The notes: generated from the letters alone by a model not told the origin. Counted from the first letter of the stretch, positions 14,868-24,628 are shown. The stretch: DNA of 38,658 nucleotides from Pseudomonadota bacterium (GCA_026390445.1 JAPLFX010000010.1:1-38658), one strand, 5' to 3'. Made by a program: numbers and translations.

Positions 14868-15920
14868 CTACTCTGTAACGATATGTTGCTGACTCATGGC
14901 TTTAGCAAAGTGGCACAGGTAGGAGTGCCCAGAATGTTGTCCCATACGCTCATTGATCTTGGCCATCACATCGTTCAGGGTCCTAGCACCCACAACGGAG
15001 TCGCCAAGCCCTGACCAATAGCTCGAATCAGCGGCGGCCTGATCGACCTTAGCTGGTTCAACACGGTCTGATAAGACCATCAACGCTGTCTCGGGGCGAT
15101 CATAATTGAGCCGCTCGACAAGACCAGCAAGGATATCCTGAAGGCGCCATTGATCCCAAGGAACGATCCGACCAAAGGCCGCGGCAACATCTTTACTTGG
15201 CGGTAGGTGGGGAATGATGTCAGAAGGATTTTCTAAACGATAGTAGCGATCGCCCAACAAAGCGCGGACCTGGTTATAGAAGCTGCTATCACCGACGCGA
15301 GGCTGCGCCGAGGTGTAGAGGGCAGCGACGTCATGACCATCATGCTGCAGTCGCATACCAAAGATCAAGGCCATGGCCCCACCCAAGCTGTGTCCGGTCA
15401 AAAACAGCGGCTTAGGATCCGCTTTGATCCTCGCCAGTAGCTCAGGCATCAGGACCGGCGCTAGCCGCTCGTAGCGCAGCAGCATTCCCGTATGCCCCCA
15501 ACCATCGAGGCCAATGCGACTGTATGGAACCGTCGCGAGCAGGAGGTCGTCGACGACGTCCTGGGTTTCGACGGTGCCGCGAAAGACCAATAAGCGAAAG
15601 CCGTCACCCTCGGCCAGGACGGCCGCGGCTCCATGCGACGAAGCGTTAAAAATCTTAATGTCCTTAAATCCCCAAGCCGCCAGTGGCTCCGCCACCCGCT
15701 CCGGCGTCGGCATCTCTACCGCATAGCTAGCAGCTGTCGCCAAAAACGCGTTGCCAAGCCGATAATCGCTCGTGACTTCGAAATCTAGCTTAGGAATATC
15801 ATTGGGACAATCGACATGCATCGACAGCGGCAGCGAAGTCCAAGCTAACGCGACATGGGTCGTCCACAGGCTAGAGAGAGCACAAAGACATGGGGCGGCA
15901 AAGAGTCGCGCGATGCGCAT
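14868..15920 (-). CDS. Secreted class 3 lipase
   Basis: A 350-aa protein with an N-terminal signal peptide (MRIARLF to about ALAW, residue 27). FRGT (about 113-116) and TGHSLGGA with nucleophile Ser178 are the lipase_3 signatures; Asp234 in NPSDIIPHLP and a C-terminal His in HSGHSYLC (about 332) complete the triad. AAGGGG sits 9 bases before the ATG. Likely hydrolyses extracellular acylglycerols; the released fatty acids could feed the beta-oxidation operon next door, although the gene has its own upstream gap of about 110 bases. Confidence 0.85.
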   Translation of the reverse strand: MRIARLFAAPCLCALSSLWTTHVALAWTSLPLSMHVDCPNDIPKLDFEVTSDYRLGNAFLATAASYAVEMPTPERVAEPLAAWGFKDIKIFNASSHGAAAVLAEGDGFRLLVFRGTVETQDVVDDLLLATVPYSRIGLDGWGHTGMLLRYERLAPVLMPELLARIKADPKPLFLTGHSLGGAMALIFGMRLQHDGHDVAALYTSAQPRVGDSSFYNQVRALLGDRYYRLENPSDIIPHLPPSKDVAAAFGRIVPWDQWRLQDILAGLVERLNYDRPETALMVLSDRVEPAKVDQAAADSSYWSGLGDSVVGARTLNDVMAKINERMGQHSGHSYLCHFAKAMSQQHIVTE

Positions 15921-15992
15921 AGTGTAGTCCCCTTAGCATAAAAAGGTGATCATCCGATGACTACCTGAACTGAGGCCGATTTACAAGCCGAT

Positions 15993-16007
15993 GCTACGAT
16001 CCGTAGC
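15993..16007 (-). terminator. Small hairpin after the acyl-CoA ligase gene
   Basis: GCTACG and CGTAGC form a perfect 6-bp stem around ATC, 22 bases downstream of the ligase stop. There is no T tract, so it is at best a weak or Rho-assisted terminator, or a leader hairpin of the lipase transcript. Confidence 0.3.
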
Positions 16008-16028
16008 CTACTGCGATCCCATGCCGAA

Positions 16029-17789
16029 TCATTCACGAATGATCTGCTCCGTCGTGGCATACAGACGTTCGATAAATGGTGCACACTGCTTCGAAGCGAC
16101 GCTGCGTTTGAGCTTCATCGTCGGCGTCAGCATGCCGTTTTCCACAGTGAATCCCGACTTCAAAATGCCAATCCTGGCGATATGTTCGTGTTTGGACAGC
16201 CCTGCATTGATCAGGCTCAACCGCTGCCGCAGTAGCGCATCAAGCGCTGAACCTGTGGCTAGACTTTCATCGACCACAACCAATGCCGCGCAGTACTTGC
16301 GGCTATCACCGACCACCATGGCATCGACGACCGCCGGCTCACGCTTTAGCTCACATTCGATCGGCACCGGAGCCACGTAGTGGCCGGTGGACGTTTTTAG
16401 TAACTCCTTCTTGCGCCCTCGGATACCAAGGCGCCCGGCCGAGTCGATCGATCCATAGTCGCCGGTCGCAAACCAACCGTCGTCGCTCAACACCTGCTTA
16501 GTTGCTACATCATTGCGAAAGTAGCCTTTAAAGACATACGGGGCACGCACAAAAATCTCACCGTCTGGACCCAGACGAACTTCATTGCCCACAAAGGGCA
16601 AACCGCAGGTTCCGATGTGGATCTCCTCAGCCGAGGTATAAACACCCAGGCAGAGGTTCTCCGTCAAGCCGTAAACTTCGCGGATAAACACGCCCATCGC
16701 GCCAAAAAACTTCAGCACCTCAGGAGGTGTGGGCGCCGAGCCGGTGAAGAATGAGCGTACGCGGTGAATTCCTAGTTTCTTTTTAAGCTTATGACCCAGC
16801 AGGGCGTCGGCGAGTTTGGCGCGCAGTAGGCGATCGTTGGCCTTCACGATACGGTTGCCGACAATACGACTAGACCCTGCACGTACGGCCAATTTAAACA
16901 CCAAACGCTTGACCAGTCCGGCCGAGTGTACCCCGTTTGTGATCTTCTCGTAGATTCGCTCCCAAAGGCGGGGCACACAAAGAAGCATGGTTGGTGGAAA
17001 TAGTCCCATGTCTTCAATGAGAGTGTCCGCGCTTCGTGCGAAAACGACCTCGCCGGCCATAAAAACAGAACCAACTTCCACCAATAAGCGCTCAGCGACA
17101 TGCGACAGCGGCAAAAACGACATAAAGCGATCATAGCCATCACTGCCCTGATTGAGAATCTCGACTGCCGGCCCCGCAGCTGCGATCATCGTCCCGTGGG
17201 TATGCACGACGCCTTTAGGGAGTCCGGTCGTACCCGAGGTATAGACGATCGTCGCCAGATCGTTCGCCACGACAGGTATCGCTTGGACTAGAGGGGCGAT
17301 GTCACTGGCGATGATGGCCTCGAGATCGCCGGCTAGGAAGCAGGCACTGACCGAAGGTAACACGACGCCGCCAAGGCGCTCGGGCACATCGTAGAATAGC
17401 GCTTTGGTCCCCGATTGATCGAGAATAAACTCAAGATCCTTAGGGGTTGATGTTGCATAGATCGGCACGGAAACGGCGCCAGCGGCAAGGATCGCTAAGT
17501 CGCAGATCATCCACTCAGGCCGATTGAGGCTCAGAATCGCCACTCGGTCGCCAGGGCGAATCCCCTTTGACACCAACCAGCTGGCCACTTTACGCACGCC
17601 GTGAGCATAGGCAGCCCACGTCATCGTCCGCCAGGTCGCCGCAGCCGAGTCAAAAAAACGCAGGGCAACGGCCTCGGGCGAGCGCTCCGCGCTGATGAAA
17701 AAGCGTTCGGCCAAACTTTCGACGCGGGGACTGCTGAACGGTCCAGAAAGAAGATCGGTCTGCGTGGCGAGGCTATTTGAGAAGGGCAT
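16029..17789 (-). CDS. Long-chain acyl-CoA ligase (AMP-forming)
   Basis: A 586-aa ANL-superfamily enzyme. The phosphate loop IVYTSGTTGLPKG (about 181-193), the YGLTE motif, the hinge region WFATGDYGSID, and GRKKELLKTSTG with the catalytic Lys region are present, as in FACS-type long-chain fatty acid-CoA ligases. It activates a carboxylic acid to its CoA thioester. The start overlaps the racemase stop by 17 bases, with AAGGGGG upstream. Last gene of the beta-oxidation operon. Branched-chain, steroid-side-chain or ordinary fatty acids are all possible substrates. Confidence 0.85.
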   Translation of the reverse strand: MPFSNSLATQTDLLSGPFSSPRVESLAERFFISAERSPEAVALRFFDSAAATWRTMTWAAYAHGVRKVASWLVSKGIRPGDRVAILSLNRPEWMICDLAILAAGAVSVPIYATSTPKDLEFILDQSGTKALFYDVPERLGGVVLPSVSACFLAGDLEAIIASDIAPLVQAIPVVANDLATIVYTSGTTGLPKGVVHTHGTMIAAAGPAVEILNQGSDGYDRFMSFLPLSHVAERLLVEVGSVFMAGEVVFARSADTLIEDMGLFPPTMLLCVPRLWERIYEKITNGVHSAGLVKRLVFKLAVRAGSSRIVGNRIVKANDRLLRAKLADALLGHKLKKKLGIHRVRSFFTGSAPTPPEVLKFFGAMGVFIREVYGLTENLCLGVYTSAEEIHIGTCGLPFVGNEVRLGPDGEIFVRAPYVFKGYFRNDVATKQVLSDDGWFATGDYGSIDSAGRLGIRGRKKELLKTSTGHYVAPVPIECELKREPAVVDAMVVGDSRKYCAALVVVDESLATGSALDALLRQRLSLINAGLSKHEHIARIGILKSGFTVENGMLTPTMKLKRSVASKQCAPFIERLYATTEQIIRE

Positions 17790-18873
17790 CGTTCGCCCCC
17801 TTGTTGCTGCCGGCGTGACGGTAAACAGGTCGGAATGTAGAAAATCTCAGCGGTGAAGCCAGCTGTTTTTGGCTGCCCCCATCCATAGGAACATCGACAA
17901 ACATGCCTCGCGCGATAAATTGCGGATGCTGCTCGATATCGTCAAAGCCCAAGACTAGCTCGACACAGACGTCGAGTGGCTTGAATAGTTCTAACCATTC
18001 AGCCGCCGACTTCGTCTCAAGTTTGGCTTGGATCGCCTGCTTGACGGCATCGACTTTGCGCTGGTCGAGCGCGAGGATACCTAGACCACCGATCGCCTCA
18101 AGAAAGCCTTTATAAAACTTGGGCTCGAGGCCACCAACACTGAGGTACTGGCCATCTTTTGTTTTGTAGTAGCCGTAAAAGGAGCCGCCGTTAAGCAGGG
18201 TCCCTTCCCAGGTCGGATAGACCTTTGCTGCCAAACCCATCTGCGCCGCCATACCCGATAGCATCAGGGCACTATCGGTGATGCTGACGTCGATATACTG
18301 GCCCTCGCCACTGCGTTCGCGATGAAAGAGCGCCGTCATAATGCCAAACAGCGCATGATAAGACCCTGCTAAGTCGCACACCGGCGCACCGTGGAGGACG
18401 GGGCCCGCTGCCTTGGTGCCGGTCAACGCCGCTAGGCCAGCGAGCGCTGCATAATTAATGTCGTGACCCGCCTTGTCACGATAGGGGCCGGTTTGCCCAT
18501 ATCCGGTCAGCGAGCAATATATCAGACGGGGTTGCAGCTTTGCCAAGCTTGGATAATCAAGCCCGAGCTTGGCCATCACGCCCGGGCGAAACTGTTCAAT
18601 AACGACGTCACTCTCTTGCACCAAACGCTGCAGGCTCGCACGCGACGACGGGTCCTTGAGGTCGATCACCACCGACTTCTTTGAACGGTTTAAGAAGGCA
18701 TGGGTCGTACTGGTTCCCTGCGCAAACGGCGGGGTCAGACGACTCATATCCTCTCGGTCCGGGGCCTCGACACGGATGACATCCGCGCCCCAATCCGCCA
18801 GATACATGGTGACCATGGGCCCCGGCAGCAGCGTGGTAAAATCTAAAACCTTGATTCCGCTCAGTGGTTGCAT
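17773..18873 (-). CDS. Alpha-methylacyl-CoA racemase (CaiB/BaiF family)
   Basis: A 366-aa class III CoA-transferase-fold protein. Unlike true CoA-transferases it has the racemase residues: His137 in AGHDINYAALAG, Asp167 in GAPVCDLAG and Glu250 in GGLEPKFY. The spacing matches the His126/Asp156/Glu241 set of the mycobacterial enzyme. AMACR interconverts (2R)- and (2S)-2-methylacyl-CoA so that stereospecific acyl-CoA dehydrogenases can act. Its place between an acyl-CoA ligase and a dehydrogenase indicates that the operon handles 2-methyl-branched chains such as pristanic-type acids or sterol side chains. Confidence 0.8.
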   Translation of the reverse strand: MQPLSGIKVLDFTTLLPGPMVTMYLADWGADVIRVEAPDREDMSRLTPPFAQGTSTTHAFLNRSKKSVVIDLKDPSSRASLQRLVQESDVVIEQFRPGVMAKLGLDYPSLAKLQPRLIYCSLTGYGQTGPYRDKAGHDINYAALAGLAALTGTKAAGPVLHGAPVCDLAGSYHALFGIMTALFHRERSGEGQYIDVSITDSALMLSGMAAQMGLAAKVYPTWEGTLLNGGSFYGYYKTKDGQYLSVGGLEPKFYKGFLEAIGGLGILALDQRKVDAVKQAIQAKLETKSAAEWLELFKPLDVCVELVLGFDDIEQHPQFIARGMFVDVPMDGGSQKQLASPLRFSTFRPVYRHAGSNKGANDALLK

Positions 18874-18896
18874 GGGGGGCCCACCTTCGATGTGGT

Positions 18897-20042
18897 TTAA
18901 AGCTGCAGCGACCGCGCGATCACCGTTTTCATGATTTCATTGGCACCTGCATAAATCCGCCCAACGCGCGCGTTGACAAACATCTTGCTGATTGGATATT
19001 CGGTCATATAGCCGTAACCACCATGCAGCTGCAGGCACTCATCGATGATTTTGCAGGCCAAGTCCGAGGTCCAATACTTGGCACCACAGGCCTGCTCAAC
19101 CGATAGCTGGCCGTCGACTTGGGCCGTGATCAAGCGGTCCACGTAGATCTGCGCGATATCGGTTTCGGTCGCCATCTCAGCGAGCTTGAACTGACTGTTC
19201 TGAAACGAAGCCAGTGGCTTGCCAAAAACGTTGCGCTCCTTGACGTAGCGAATGGTGTGGTCGAGTGCGGCTCGACAACTTGCCACCGCACCGATGGCGA
19301 CGGACAATCGCTCCGTGGCCAACTGCGCCATCAGGTATTTAAAGCCCTTGGTCGGATCGCCCAGGACATTGACCTTGCGCACCTTGACGTTTTCAAAGAA
19401 GAGCTCGGCGGTGTCCTGAGACAGCAGCCCAATTTTCTTGAGTGCCTTGCCGCGGTGAAAGCCTTCGTCGCCGCGCTCGACGATAAAAAGTCCCATGGCA
19501 TGCGGGTTATTGGCCACGGTCTTTGCTGCGACCAATACCAAGTCGGAGTTTAATCCGTTGGAAATGAACGTCTTTTGGCCATTAAGCAGCCAGTAGTCGC
19601 CCTTGTCCTCGGCAACCGTCCGCATTCCCGCCAGGTCACTACCAGCTCCCGGCTCGGTCATCGCCACCGCCAGGATGGTCTCGCCACTGACGATACGCGG
19701 GATGATGCGCGCCTTTTGCTCGGCATTGCCGTAGTTCAACAAATAGGGCGCAACAATGGTCGTATGCAGACCGAGGAGCAAGCCAAACTCGTCAAAATAA
19801 GACAGCTCTTCAAGCATCACCGCTTCATAGCGAAAGTCCTTGATGCCCAAACCACCAAACTGCTCGTCGGCGGCGGGCACGAGAAAGCCCAAATCGCCGC
19901 ACGCCTTCCATACCGAGCGCGGGACGATCCCCGCCTGTTCCCACTGCTCGCGATGGGGCACGACTTGTTCCTGCACAAACTTGCGAAAGCTTTCGCGGAA
20001 CGCCTCGTGCTCCGGCGTATAGATGGTCCGTTTGGTAAACAT
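18897..20042 (-). CDS. Acyl-CoA dehydrogenase, long-chain (LCAD)-like
   Basis: A 381-aa protein of normal length. Flavin and substrate signatures AMTEPGAGSDLAGM and the C-terminal ECLQLHGGYGYMTEYPI and RIYAGANEIMK are present. At the position where MCAD carries its catalytic Glu (YEGT) this protein has Ala. As in LCAD and isovaleryl-CoA dehydrogenase, the base is expected in helix G, and a TERL segment is present there. This placement goes with long or branched acyl substrates. 14 bases separate it from the FadB-like gene upstream. Confidence 0.85.
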   Translation of the reverse strand: MFTKRTIYTPEHEAFRESFRKFVQEQVVPHREQWEQAGIVPRSVWKACGDLGFLVPAADEQFGGLGIKDFRYEAVMLEELSYFDEFGLLLGLHTTIVAPYLLNYGNAEQKARIIPRIVSGETILAVAMTEPGAGSDLAGMRTVAEDKGDYWLLNGQKTFISNGLNSDLVLVAAKTVANNPHAMGLFIVERGDEGFHRGKALKKIGLLSQDTAELFFENVKVRKVNVLGDPTKGFKYLMAQLATERLSVAIGAVASCRAALDHTIRYVKERNVFGKPLASFQNSQFKLAEMATETDIAQIYVDRLITAQVDGQLSVEQACGAKYWTSDLACKIIDECLQLHGGYGYMTEYPISKMFVNARVGRIYAGANEIMKTVIARSLQL

Positions 20043-20056
20043 CAGGCCCTCGTTGG

Positions 20057-22192
20057 TTAAAATGCTTCGTTACGCTCAGCTTTTGCAATCAATAGGGCCG
20101 GGGGTGAAAAGCGTTCGCCATAGCGACTACTCAGCTCCCGCGCCCTTTCGGTGAAAGCGCGCAAGCCGTAAGCGTTGATAAACTGCAGCGTACCGCCACT
20201 CCAGGGCGCGAAGCCAAAGCCGAAGATCGAACCGATGTTGGCATCGCTCACCGAGGTCAGCACCCCCTCCTCAAAGGTCCGCACCGTCTCCAAGGCTTGG
20301 ATGAACAGCAAGCGGTCTTTCATATCGTCAAATGGAATCGGCTCGCCGCGGTAAGTGCTGCTCAGTTTCGGCCAAATGAACTTCTTGCCATCCTTTGGGT
20401 ACTCATAGAATCCAGCGCCAGCGGCCTTACCGGGGCGACCAAAATCATTGAGCATGCGGTCGATCACCGCATTTGCAGGGTGGTGCGGCAACTCTTTGCC
20501 AGACTTCGCCAGATCGGCCTCAGTCGCCTTGCGCACGAGTGAGAACAGCGTCAGGCTGACTTCGTCACTCACTGCAAGCGGACCAACCGGCATGCCTGCT
20601 TGAAGCGCAGCACGCTCGATGGCGATGGGACTTTGGCCCTCGCCAAGCATGGCAATACCTTCTTGCGTAAAGGCTCCAAATACGCGCGAGGTATAGAAGC
20701 CCCGACTGTCGTTGACGATAATCGGTATCTTGTCGATCTGCCTGACAAAGTCAAAGCTACGCGCGACCGTCTCAGGCGATGTTTGCGAGCCAAGGATGAT
20801 TTCGACAAGCTGCATCTTGTCGACGGGAGAGAAAAAGTGCAGACCGATAAAATTGGCTGGAACGGTAGTGGCGCGGGCCAAGCTGGTAATCGGCAGTGTC
20901 GAGGTATTGGAGGCCATAATCGCCCCCTTCGCCAGATGGGCCAGGGTCTTTTCGGTGACATCCTTTTTAATCTGGCGATCTTCGAAGACGGCCTCGATCA
21001 CCAATTCACAGCCAGCGAGGTCCTCATAGCGGTCTACCGGCTTAATCCGTTCCAATAGAGCTGCCTTAACCGCCTCGTCGATTTGACCTTTACGCAGCCT
21101 CTCATCCAAAAGCTTCACGGCATATTGCTTACCCTTTTCAGCCGCCGTCAAATCAACATCCTTAATCACCACATCGATACCGGCCTTCGCTGCTGCATAG
21201 GCGATACCAGCGCCCATCATACCAGCGCCAAGCACCCCGATGCGACGGACCTTGACCGGTGCCGCCGCTGCGGGCCGATTCTCTCCGGCCTTAAGGGCAT
21301 TGAGTTGAAAGAACAGGGTTGAGATCATGTTCTTGGCAATTTGACCGGTCGCCACCTGCGCAAAATAGCGGCTTTCCACGCGCAAAGCCGCGTCTACTGA
21401 AATCTGCAGCGACTCTACAGCCGCTGCAAGGATCGCCACCGGAGCCGGGTAGCAGCCTTTGGTCTTTTCTAGAAGCATGGCCGGGGCAACCGGCAGCATC
21501 TCGGCAAGCTTCGGCTGTTTTGGCGTACCGCCTGGAACTTTATAGGACTCATCGTCAAATACCTGACGCGAGCTGGGGTGGCTTAAAATCCATGCCTCAG
21601 CCTCTGCTAGCAAGGCTTGCGGAGTCGCCGCGAGGGCATGAACCAAGCCGCCCTCCAACGCTGCCTTTGGACCTAGCTGCTTACCTTCAAGTAGAAGCGG
21701 CATCGCCTTTTCCAGGCCGAGCAAACGGACCGTGCGCACGATACCGCCGCCACCTGGCAGCAGGCCCAGAGTGACCTCGGGCAGGCCAATTTTCGCACGG
21801 GAATCGTCCAGCAGTACCCGGTGATGACAAGCGAGTGCGATCTCCCAGCCGCCCCCCAAGGCACTACCATTGATCGCCGCGACAACAGGGATGCCCAAGG
21901 TCTCAAGGCGCCGCAGATCGGCTTTCAAGCCTTCGACCATACTAAAGACCTTGCCCGCGTCCGCACTGCCGACTTGGCTAAGTTCTTTGAGGTCGCCACC
22001 GGCGAAAAAAGTCGCCTTAGCTGAGGTCAGGATCACCCCTTTTAGGCCGGATGCCTCCGTTTTAAGGCGCTCGACTGCGTCGTGCAGTGACGCGCGAAAC
22101 GATGCATTCATCGTGTTGACAGGCTGATTAGGCGCGTCAAAGGTCAGGGTTACGATGCCATTTGCAGCTCTATCAAAACGAATATCGCTCAT
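20057..22192 (-). CDS. Bifunctional enoyl-CoA hydratase / 3-hydroxyacyl-CoA dehydrogenase (FadB/FadJ type)
   Basis: A 711-aa fusion of normal length. Residues about 1-190 form the crotonase domain (FFAGGDLKEL; ALGGGWEIALACHH; GLPEVTLGLLPGGGG with both acid residues). Residues about 317-500 form the NAD-binding HAD domain (GVLGAGMMGAGIAYAAAKAG; SNTSTLPI; GLHFFSPVDKMQLVE with the catalytic His). A C-terminal dimerisation domain follows. It performs the two central beta-oxidation steps. It lies 15 bases downstream of the thiolase gene in the same operon. Confidence 0.9.
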   Translation of the reverse strand: MSDIRFDRAANGIVTLTFDAPNQPVNTMNASFRASLHDAVERLKTEASGLKGVILTSAKATFFAGGDLKELSQVGSADAGKVFSMVEGLKADLRRLETLGIPVVAAINGSALGGGWEIALACHHRVLLDDSRAKIGLPEVTLGLLPGGGGIVRTVRLLGLEKAMPLLLEGKQLGPKAALEGGLVHALAATPQALLAEAEAWILSHPSSRQVFDDESYKVPGGTPKQPKLAEMLPVAPAMLLEKTKGCYPAPVAILAAAVESLQISVDAALRVESRYFAQVATGQIAKNMISTLFFQLNALKAGENRPAAAAPVKVRRIGVLGAGMMGAGIAYAAAKAGIDVVIKDVDLTAAEKGKQYAVKLLDERLRKGQIDEAVKAALLERIKPVDRYEDLAGCELVIEAVFEDRQIKKDVTEKTLAHLAKGAIMASNTSTLPITSLARATTVPANFIGLHFFSPVDKMQLVEIILGSQTSPETVARSFDFVRQIDKIPIIVNDSRGFYTSRVFGAFTQEGIAMLGEGQSPIAIERAALQAGMPVGPLAVSDEVSLTLFSLVRKATEADLAKSGKELPHHPANAVIDRMLNDFGRPGKAAGAGFYEYPKDGKKFIWPKLSSTYRGEPIPFDDMKDRLLFIQALETVRTFEEGVLTSVSDANIGSIFGFGFAPWSGGTLQFINAYGLRAFTERARELSSRYGERFSPPALLIAKAERNEAF

Positions 22193-22207
22193 GATGTTAG
22201 GTCCTCG

Positions 22208-23416
22208 TTAAAGCCGTTCAAAAACCGTCGCGATGCCCATACCAGCGCCAATACACAAGGTGACCACGCCGTAGCGAAGCTTGCGGCGGCCAAGCTCATC
22301 GATCAGCGTCGAGGTCAACATGGCGCCGGTGGCGCCAAGCGGATGACCAAGAGCAATGGCCCCACCATTGACGTTGATCTTCTCAAAGGGGACTCCGGTG
22401 TCCTTTTGGAACTTCAACACGACGGCGGCAAACGCCTCGTTCACTTCAAAAAGATCGATATCAGAGAAGCTAAGTCCTGCCTTGGACAAGGCCAGGCGGG
22501 TCGCCGCCGTTGGCCCAGTTAACATGATCGTTGGCTCGCTGCCAACGATCGCAGCCGAGACGACGCGAGCCTTGGCCTTGAGTCCTAACTCACGTCCGAT
22601 CTGCTCACTACCGATGAGCACGACCGCGGCCCCATCACTGATGCCCGAAGAATTCCCAGCCGTGTGCACATGATTGATGCGCTCAACGGAATGGTATTTA
22701 TGATAAGCAACGCCATCAAACCCGAAATCACCGATCTTGGCAAACGACGCTTTGAGCTGTCCTAAAGCGGCGGCGGATGCCTCCTTACGGACCAACTCAT
22801 CGCGATCTAGAATGGTCACGCCATTTTGATCGGCAAAGGGCACGCGCGAAGCACCAGAGCGCCCTTCAGCCTCGGCAGCTGCGGCCTTTTGATGCGAGCG
22901 CAGGGCGAATTGATCGACGTCGTCGCGGCTGAAGCCCTCAATCGTCGCGATCAAATCGGCACCGATGCCTTGCGGTGCAAAGCCGGCAATCGTATTCGTC
23001 TCGGGATCGAATGCCCAGGCCCCACCGTCAGAGCCCATCGCCACCCGCGACATCGACTCGACGCCACCCGCCACCATCAGGTCCTCGAAACCCGAAGCGA
23101 CCTTCATCGCAGCGATGTTGACCGCCTCCAATCCAGAAGCGCAAAAGCGATTGACCGTACTACCAGCCACGGTTTGCGGCCAGTGCGCGGCCAATGCAGC
23201 GGCCTTGGCAATATTACCACCCTGCTCACCCACGGCGGACACACAGCCAATCACCACGTCGCTGACGCGATTGGTATCAAGCTGATTGCGCTCAGCGAGG
23301 GTCTGTAGCTGGCGGCTGAGTAGGCTGACTGGCTTGACCTCGTAGAGGCCACCGTCGGCCTTGCCCTTACCTCGCGGCGTGCGAATGGCATCATAGATGT
23401 AGGCAGACCTAGACAT
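22208..23416 (-). CDS. Acetyl-CoA C-acyltransferase (thiolase)
   Basis: A 402-aa thiolase with all three catalytic regions: [11 protein letters not shown] (Cys92), [15 protein letters not shown] (His358) and [10 protein letters not shown] (Cys388). It cleaves 3-ketoacyl-CoA. First gene of the five-gene beta-oxidation operon, preceded by AAGGAG 5 bases before the ATG and a TATACT -10-like box. A FadA/PaaJ-type degradative thiolase is likely from context. Confidence 0.9.
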   Translation of the reverse strand: MSRSAYIYDAIRTPRGKGKADGGLYEVKPVSLLSRQLQTLAERNQLDTNRVSDVVIGCVSAVGEQGGNIAKAAALAAHWPQTVAGSTVNRFCASGLEAVNIAAMKVASGFEDLMVAGGVESMSRVAMGSDGGAWAFDPETNTIAGFAPQGIGADLIATIEGFSRDDVDQFALRSHQKAAAAEAEGRSGASRVPFADQNGVTILDRDELVRKEASAAALGQLKASFAKIGDFGFDGVAYHKYHSVERINHVHTAGNSSGISDGAAVVLIGSEQIGRELGLKAKARVVSAAIVGSEPTIMLTGPTAATRLALSKAGLSFSDIDLFEVNEAFAAVVLKFQKDTGVPFEKINVNGGAIALGHPLGATGAMLTSTLIDELGRRKLRYGVVTLCIGAGMGIATVFERL

Positions 23417-23443
23417 CGAAGCTCCTTGTGACGAGTACGCTAG

Positions 23444-23449
23444 AGTATA
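23444..23449 (-). promoter_or_regulatory. -10-like box for the beta-oxidation operon
   Basis: TATACT on the minus strand, 27 bases before the thiolase start. No good -35 hexamer at 16-18 bases (TTGGCT is found at only 14), so activator dependence is possible. Confidence 0.35.
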
Positions 23450-23477
23450 TCGAATCCTAATGTAGCCAAATCCAATC

Positions 23478-23507
23478 GGTCAATGGGCAAAACTATGCCC
23501 ATTGACC
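23478..23507 (-). terminator. Perfect 12-bp hairpin after the exported hydrolase gene
   Basis: GGTCAATGGGCA (23478-23489) and TGCCCATTGACC (23496-23507) pair perfectly around a 6-base loop, 15 bases beyond the stop of the exported hydrolase. Only a mixed T-rich stretch follows on the minus strand. It probably separates the long catabolic run from the beta-oxidation operon. Confidence 0.6.
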
Positions 23508-23521
23508 AAACAGCAGGCCTG

Positions 23522-24556
23522 TTAGTTCAACTGATAGGTTTTGCTGATCGTTGCAAAGGGAGTTCCGTCCGACCAACTTCCCATGTCAAAATCGACCTCT
23601 GACTTACCGTTGAGCAGAGCATCCAGGGTGGCCCAATAGAAGCGAAAATCCATGGTGTCGAGCACGACTCTGCCGCCCTTTTTATTGCCCATCATCCAAT
23701 CGAACATCTTTAACATCCCGCCATTGGTCGCAGCGGCGATGTGGTCAGCCCACACCTCTTCGCCATTGTGGGCATCGCTTTTTGCAACATACAGTACCAA
23801 GGACTTAGCTTTAGTAATAATTTCGCTAATCGTGCGCAGCTCGCTCACCAACGCGATCGTGTCGTCCTCACCACCCAGGATGATCACACGGCCATCGATC
23901 CCGCCGACCATGTCCTTCCAAGGCAGTTCCTTAACCTGAATGAATTTCTTTACGAATTCGGGGATACCCGCGCGTAGATCCAGTTTGGGACTAGCGAGAA
24001 CCATACCGTTGAGTTTAACACCGCCGACGTGCGCCCACCCGAGCAGCAAGAGACCACCAATCGAATGACCATAAGCGTATACTTCAGAGCGGTCAGCCAC
24101 GGGCCCCAGGATTCCAAGAACATGGTCGGTCGCTTTGACCGCATGCTGCAACCACTGCGTCTGGTCAGCGGGTTGAAAGACTCCAACCTCCTTTAAAAGA
24201 TCCCAGCCAGCAGCATGATATTGCGGGAAGATGACGATATAGCCCTGACGGGTTAAGTGATCGATATGTTCCTGATAGATCTCTGGGACTGGAGCGAAGA
24301 ATCCGTGCATATAAACGATCACGGGGGCGGACGTACCATTTTTCAGTGCCTTAGGCACAAAATAGCTGACTCTTTCCGGGCTTTTCACATCTTCAAGATC
24401 ATAGCGAGTCGCACAACTCCCGGAGCAATGATCAAACTGATCCGAACCAAATCCGGTCAAAGGCTGCATGGGCTGACTAAAAGCAAAGGCTCTAGGCCCA
24501 GACAGCCACGCTGTAACACCCAAAAAGCACGAGACGAGGCCAACAAATCGACGCAT
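23522..24556 (-). CDS. Exported alpha/beta hydrolase (chlorophyllase/PAF-acetylhydrolase-like fold)
   Basis: About 344 aa from ATG 24556, which has AAGGAG 6 bases upstream. A signal peptide spans about residues 1-26. HGFFAP (oxyanion region) and AYGHSIGG with nucleophile Ser165 are clear; GGEDDTIALV and KSDAHNGEEV supply a likely Asp and His. Two Cys in the mature N-terminus (HCSGSC) may form a disulfide. Resembles chlorophyllase-type or dienelactone-hydrolase-like carboxylesterases; the substrate is unknown. A GC-rich hairpin lies between it and the preceding Cys-rich protein gene. Confidence 0.75.
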   Translation of the reverse strand: MRRFVGLVSCFLGVTAWLSGPRAFAFSQPMQPLTGFGSDQFDHCSGSCATRYDLEDVKSPERVSYFVPKALKNGTSAPVIVYMHGFFAPVPEIYQEHIDHLTRQGYIVIFPQYHAAGWDLLKEVGVFQPADQTQWLQHAVKATDHVLGILGPVADRSEVYAYGHSIGGLLLLGWAHVGGVKLNGMVLASPKLDLRAGIPEFVKKFIQVKELPWKDMVGGIDGRVIILGGEDDTIALVSELRTISEIITKAKSLVLYVAKSDAHNGEEVWADHIAAATNGGMLKMFDWMMGNKKGGRVVLDTMDFRFYWATLDALLNGKSEVDFDMGSWSDGTPFATISKTYQLN

Positions 24557-24588
24557 AAGGGACTCCTTTCCCAAAGTGGAGATCGACA

Positions 24589-24608
24589 GGGGCACACACC
24601 TGTGCCCC
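24589..24608 (-). repeat. 8-bp GC-rich hairpin between two exported-protein genes
   Basis: GGGGCACA and TGTGCCCC pair perfectly around CACC, in the 72-base gap between the Cys-rich protein stop and the hydrolase start. No T tract follows in the direction of transcription. It may stabilise a processed mRNA end or attenuate read-through. Confidence 0.4.
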
Positions 24609-24628
24609 ATGCTTTTGGATATAAGATC

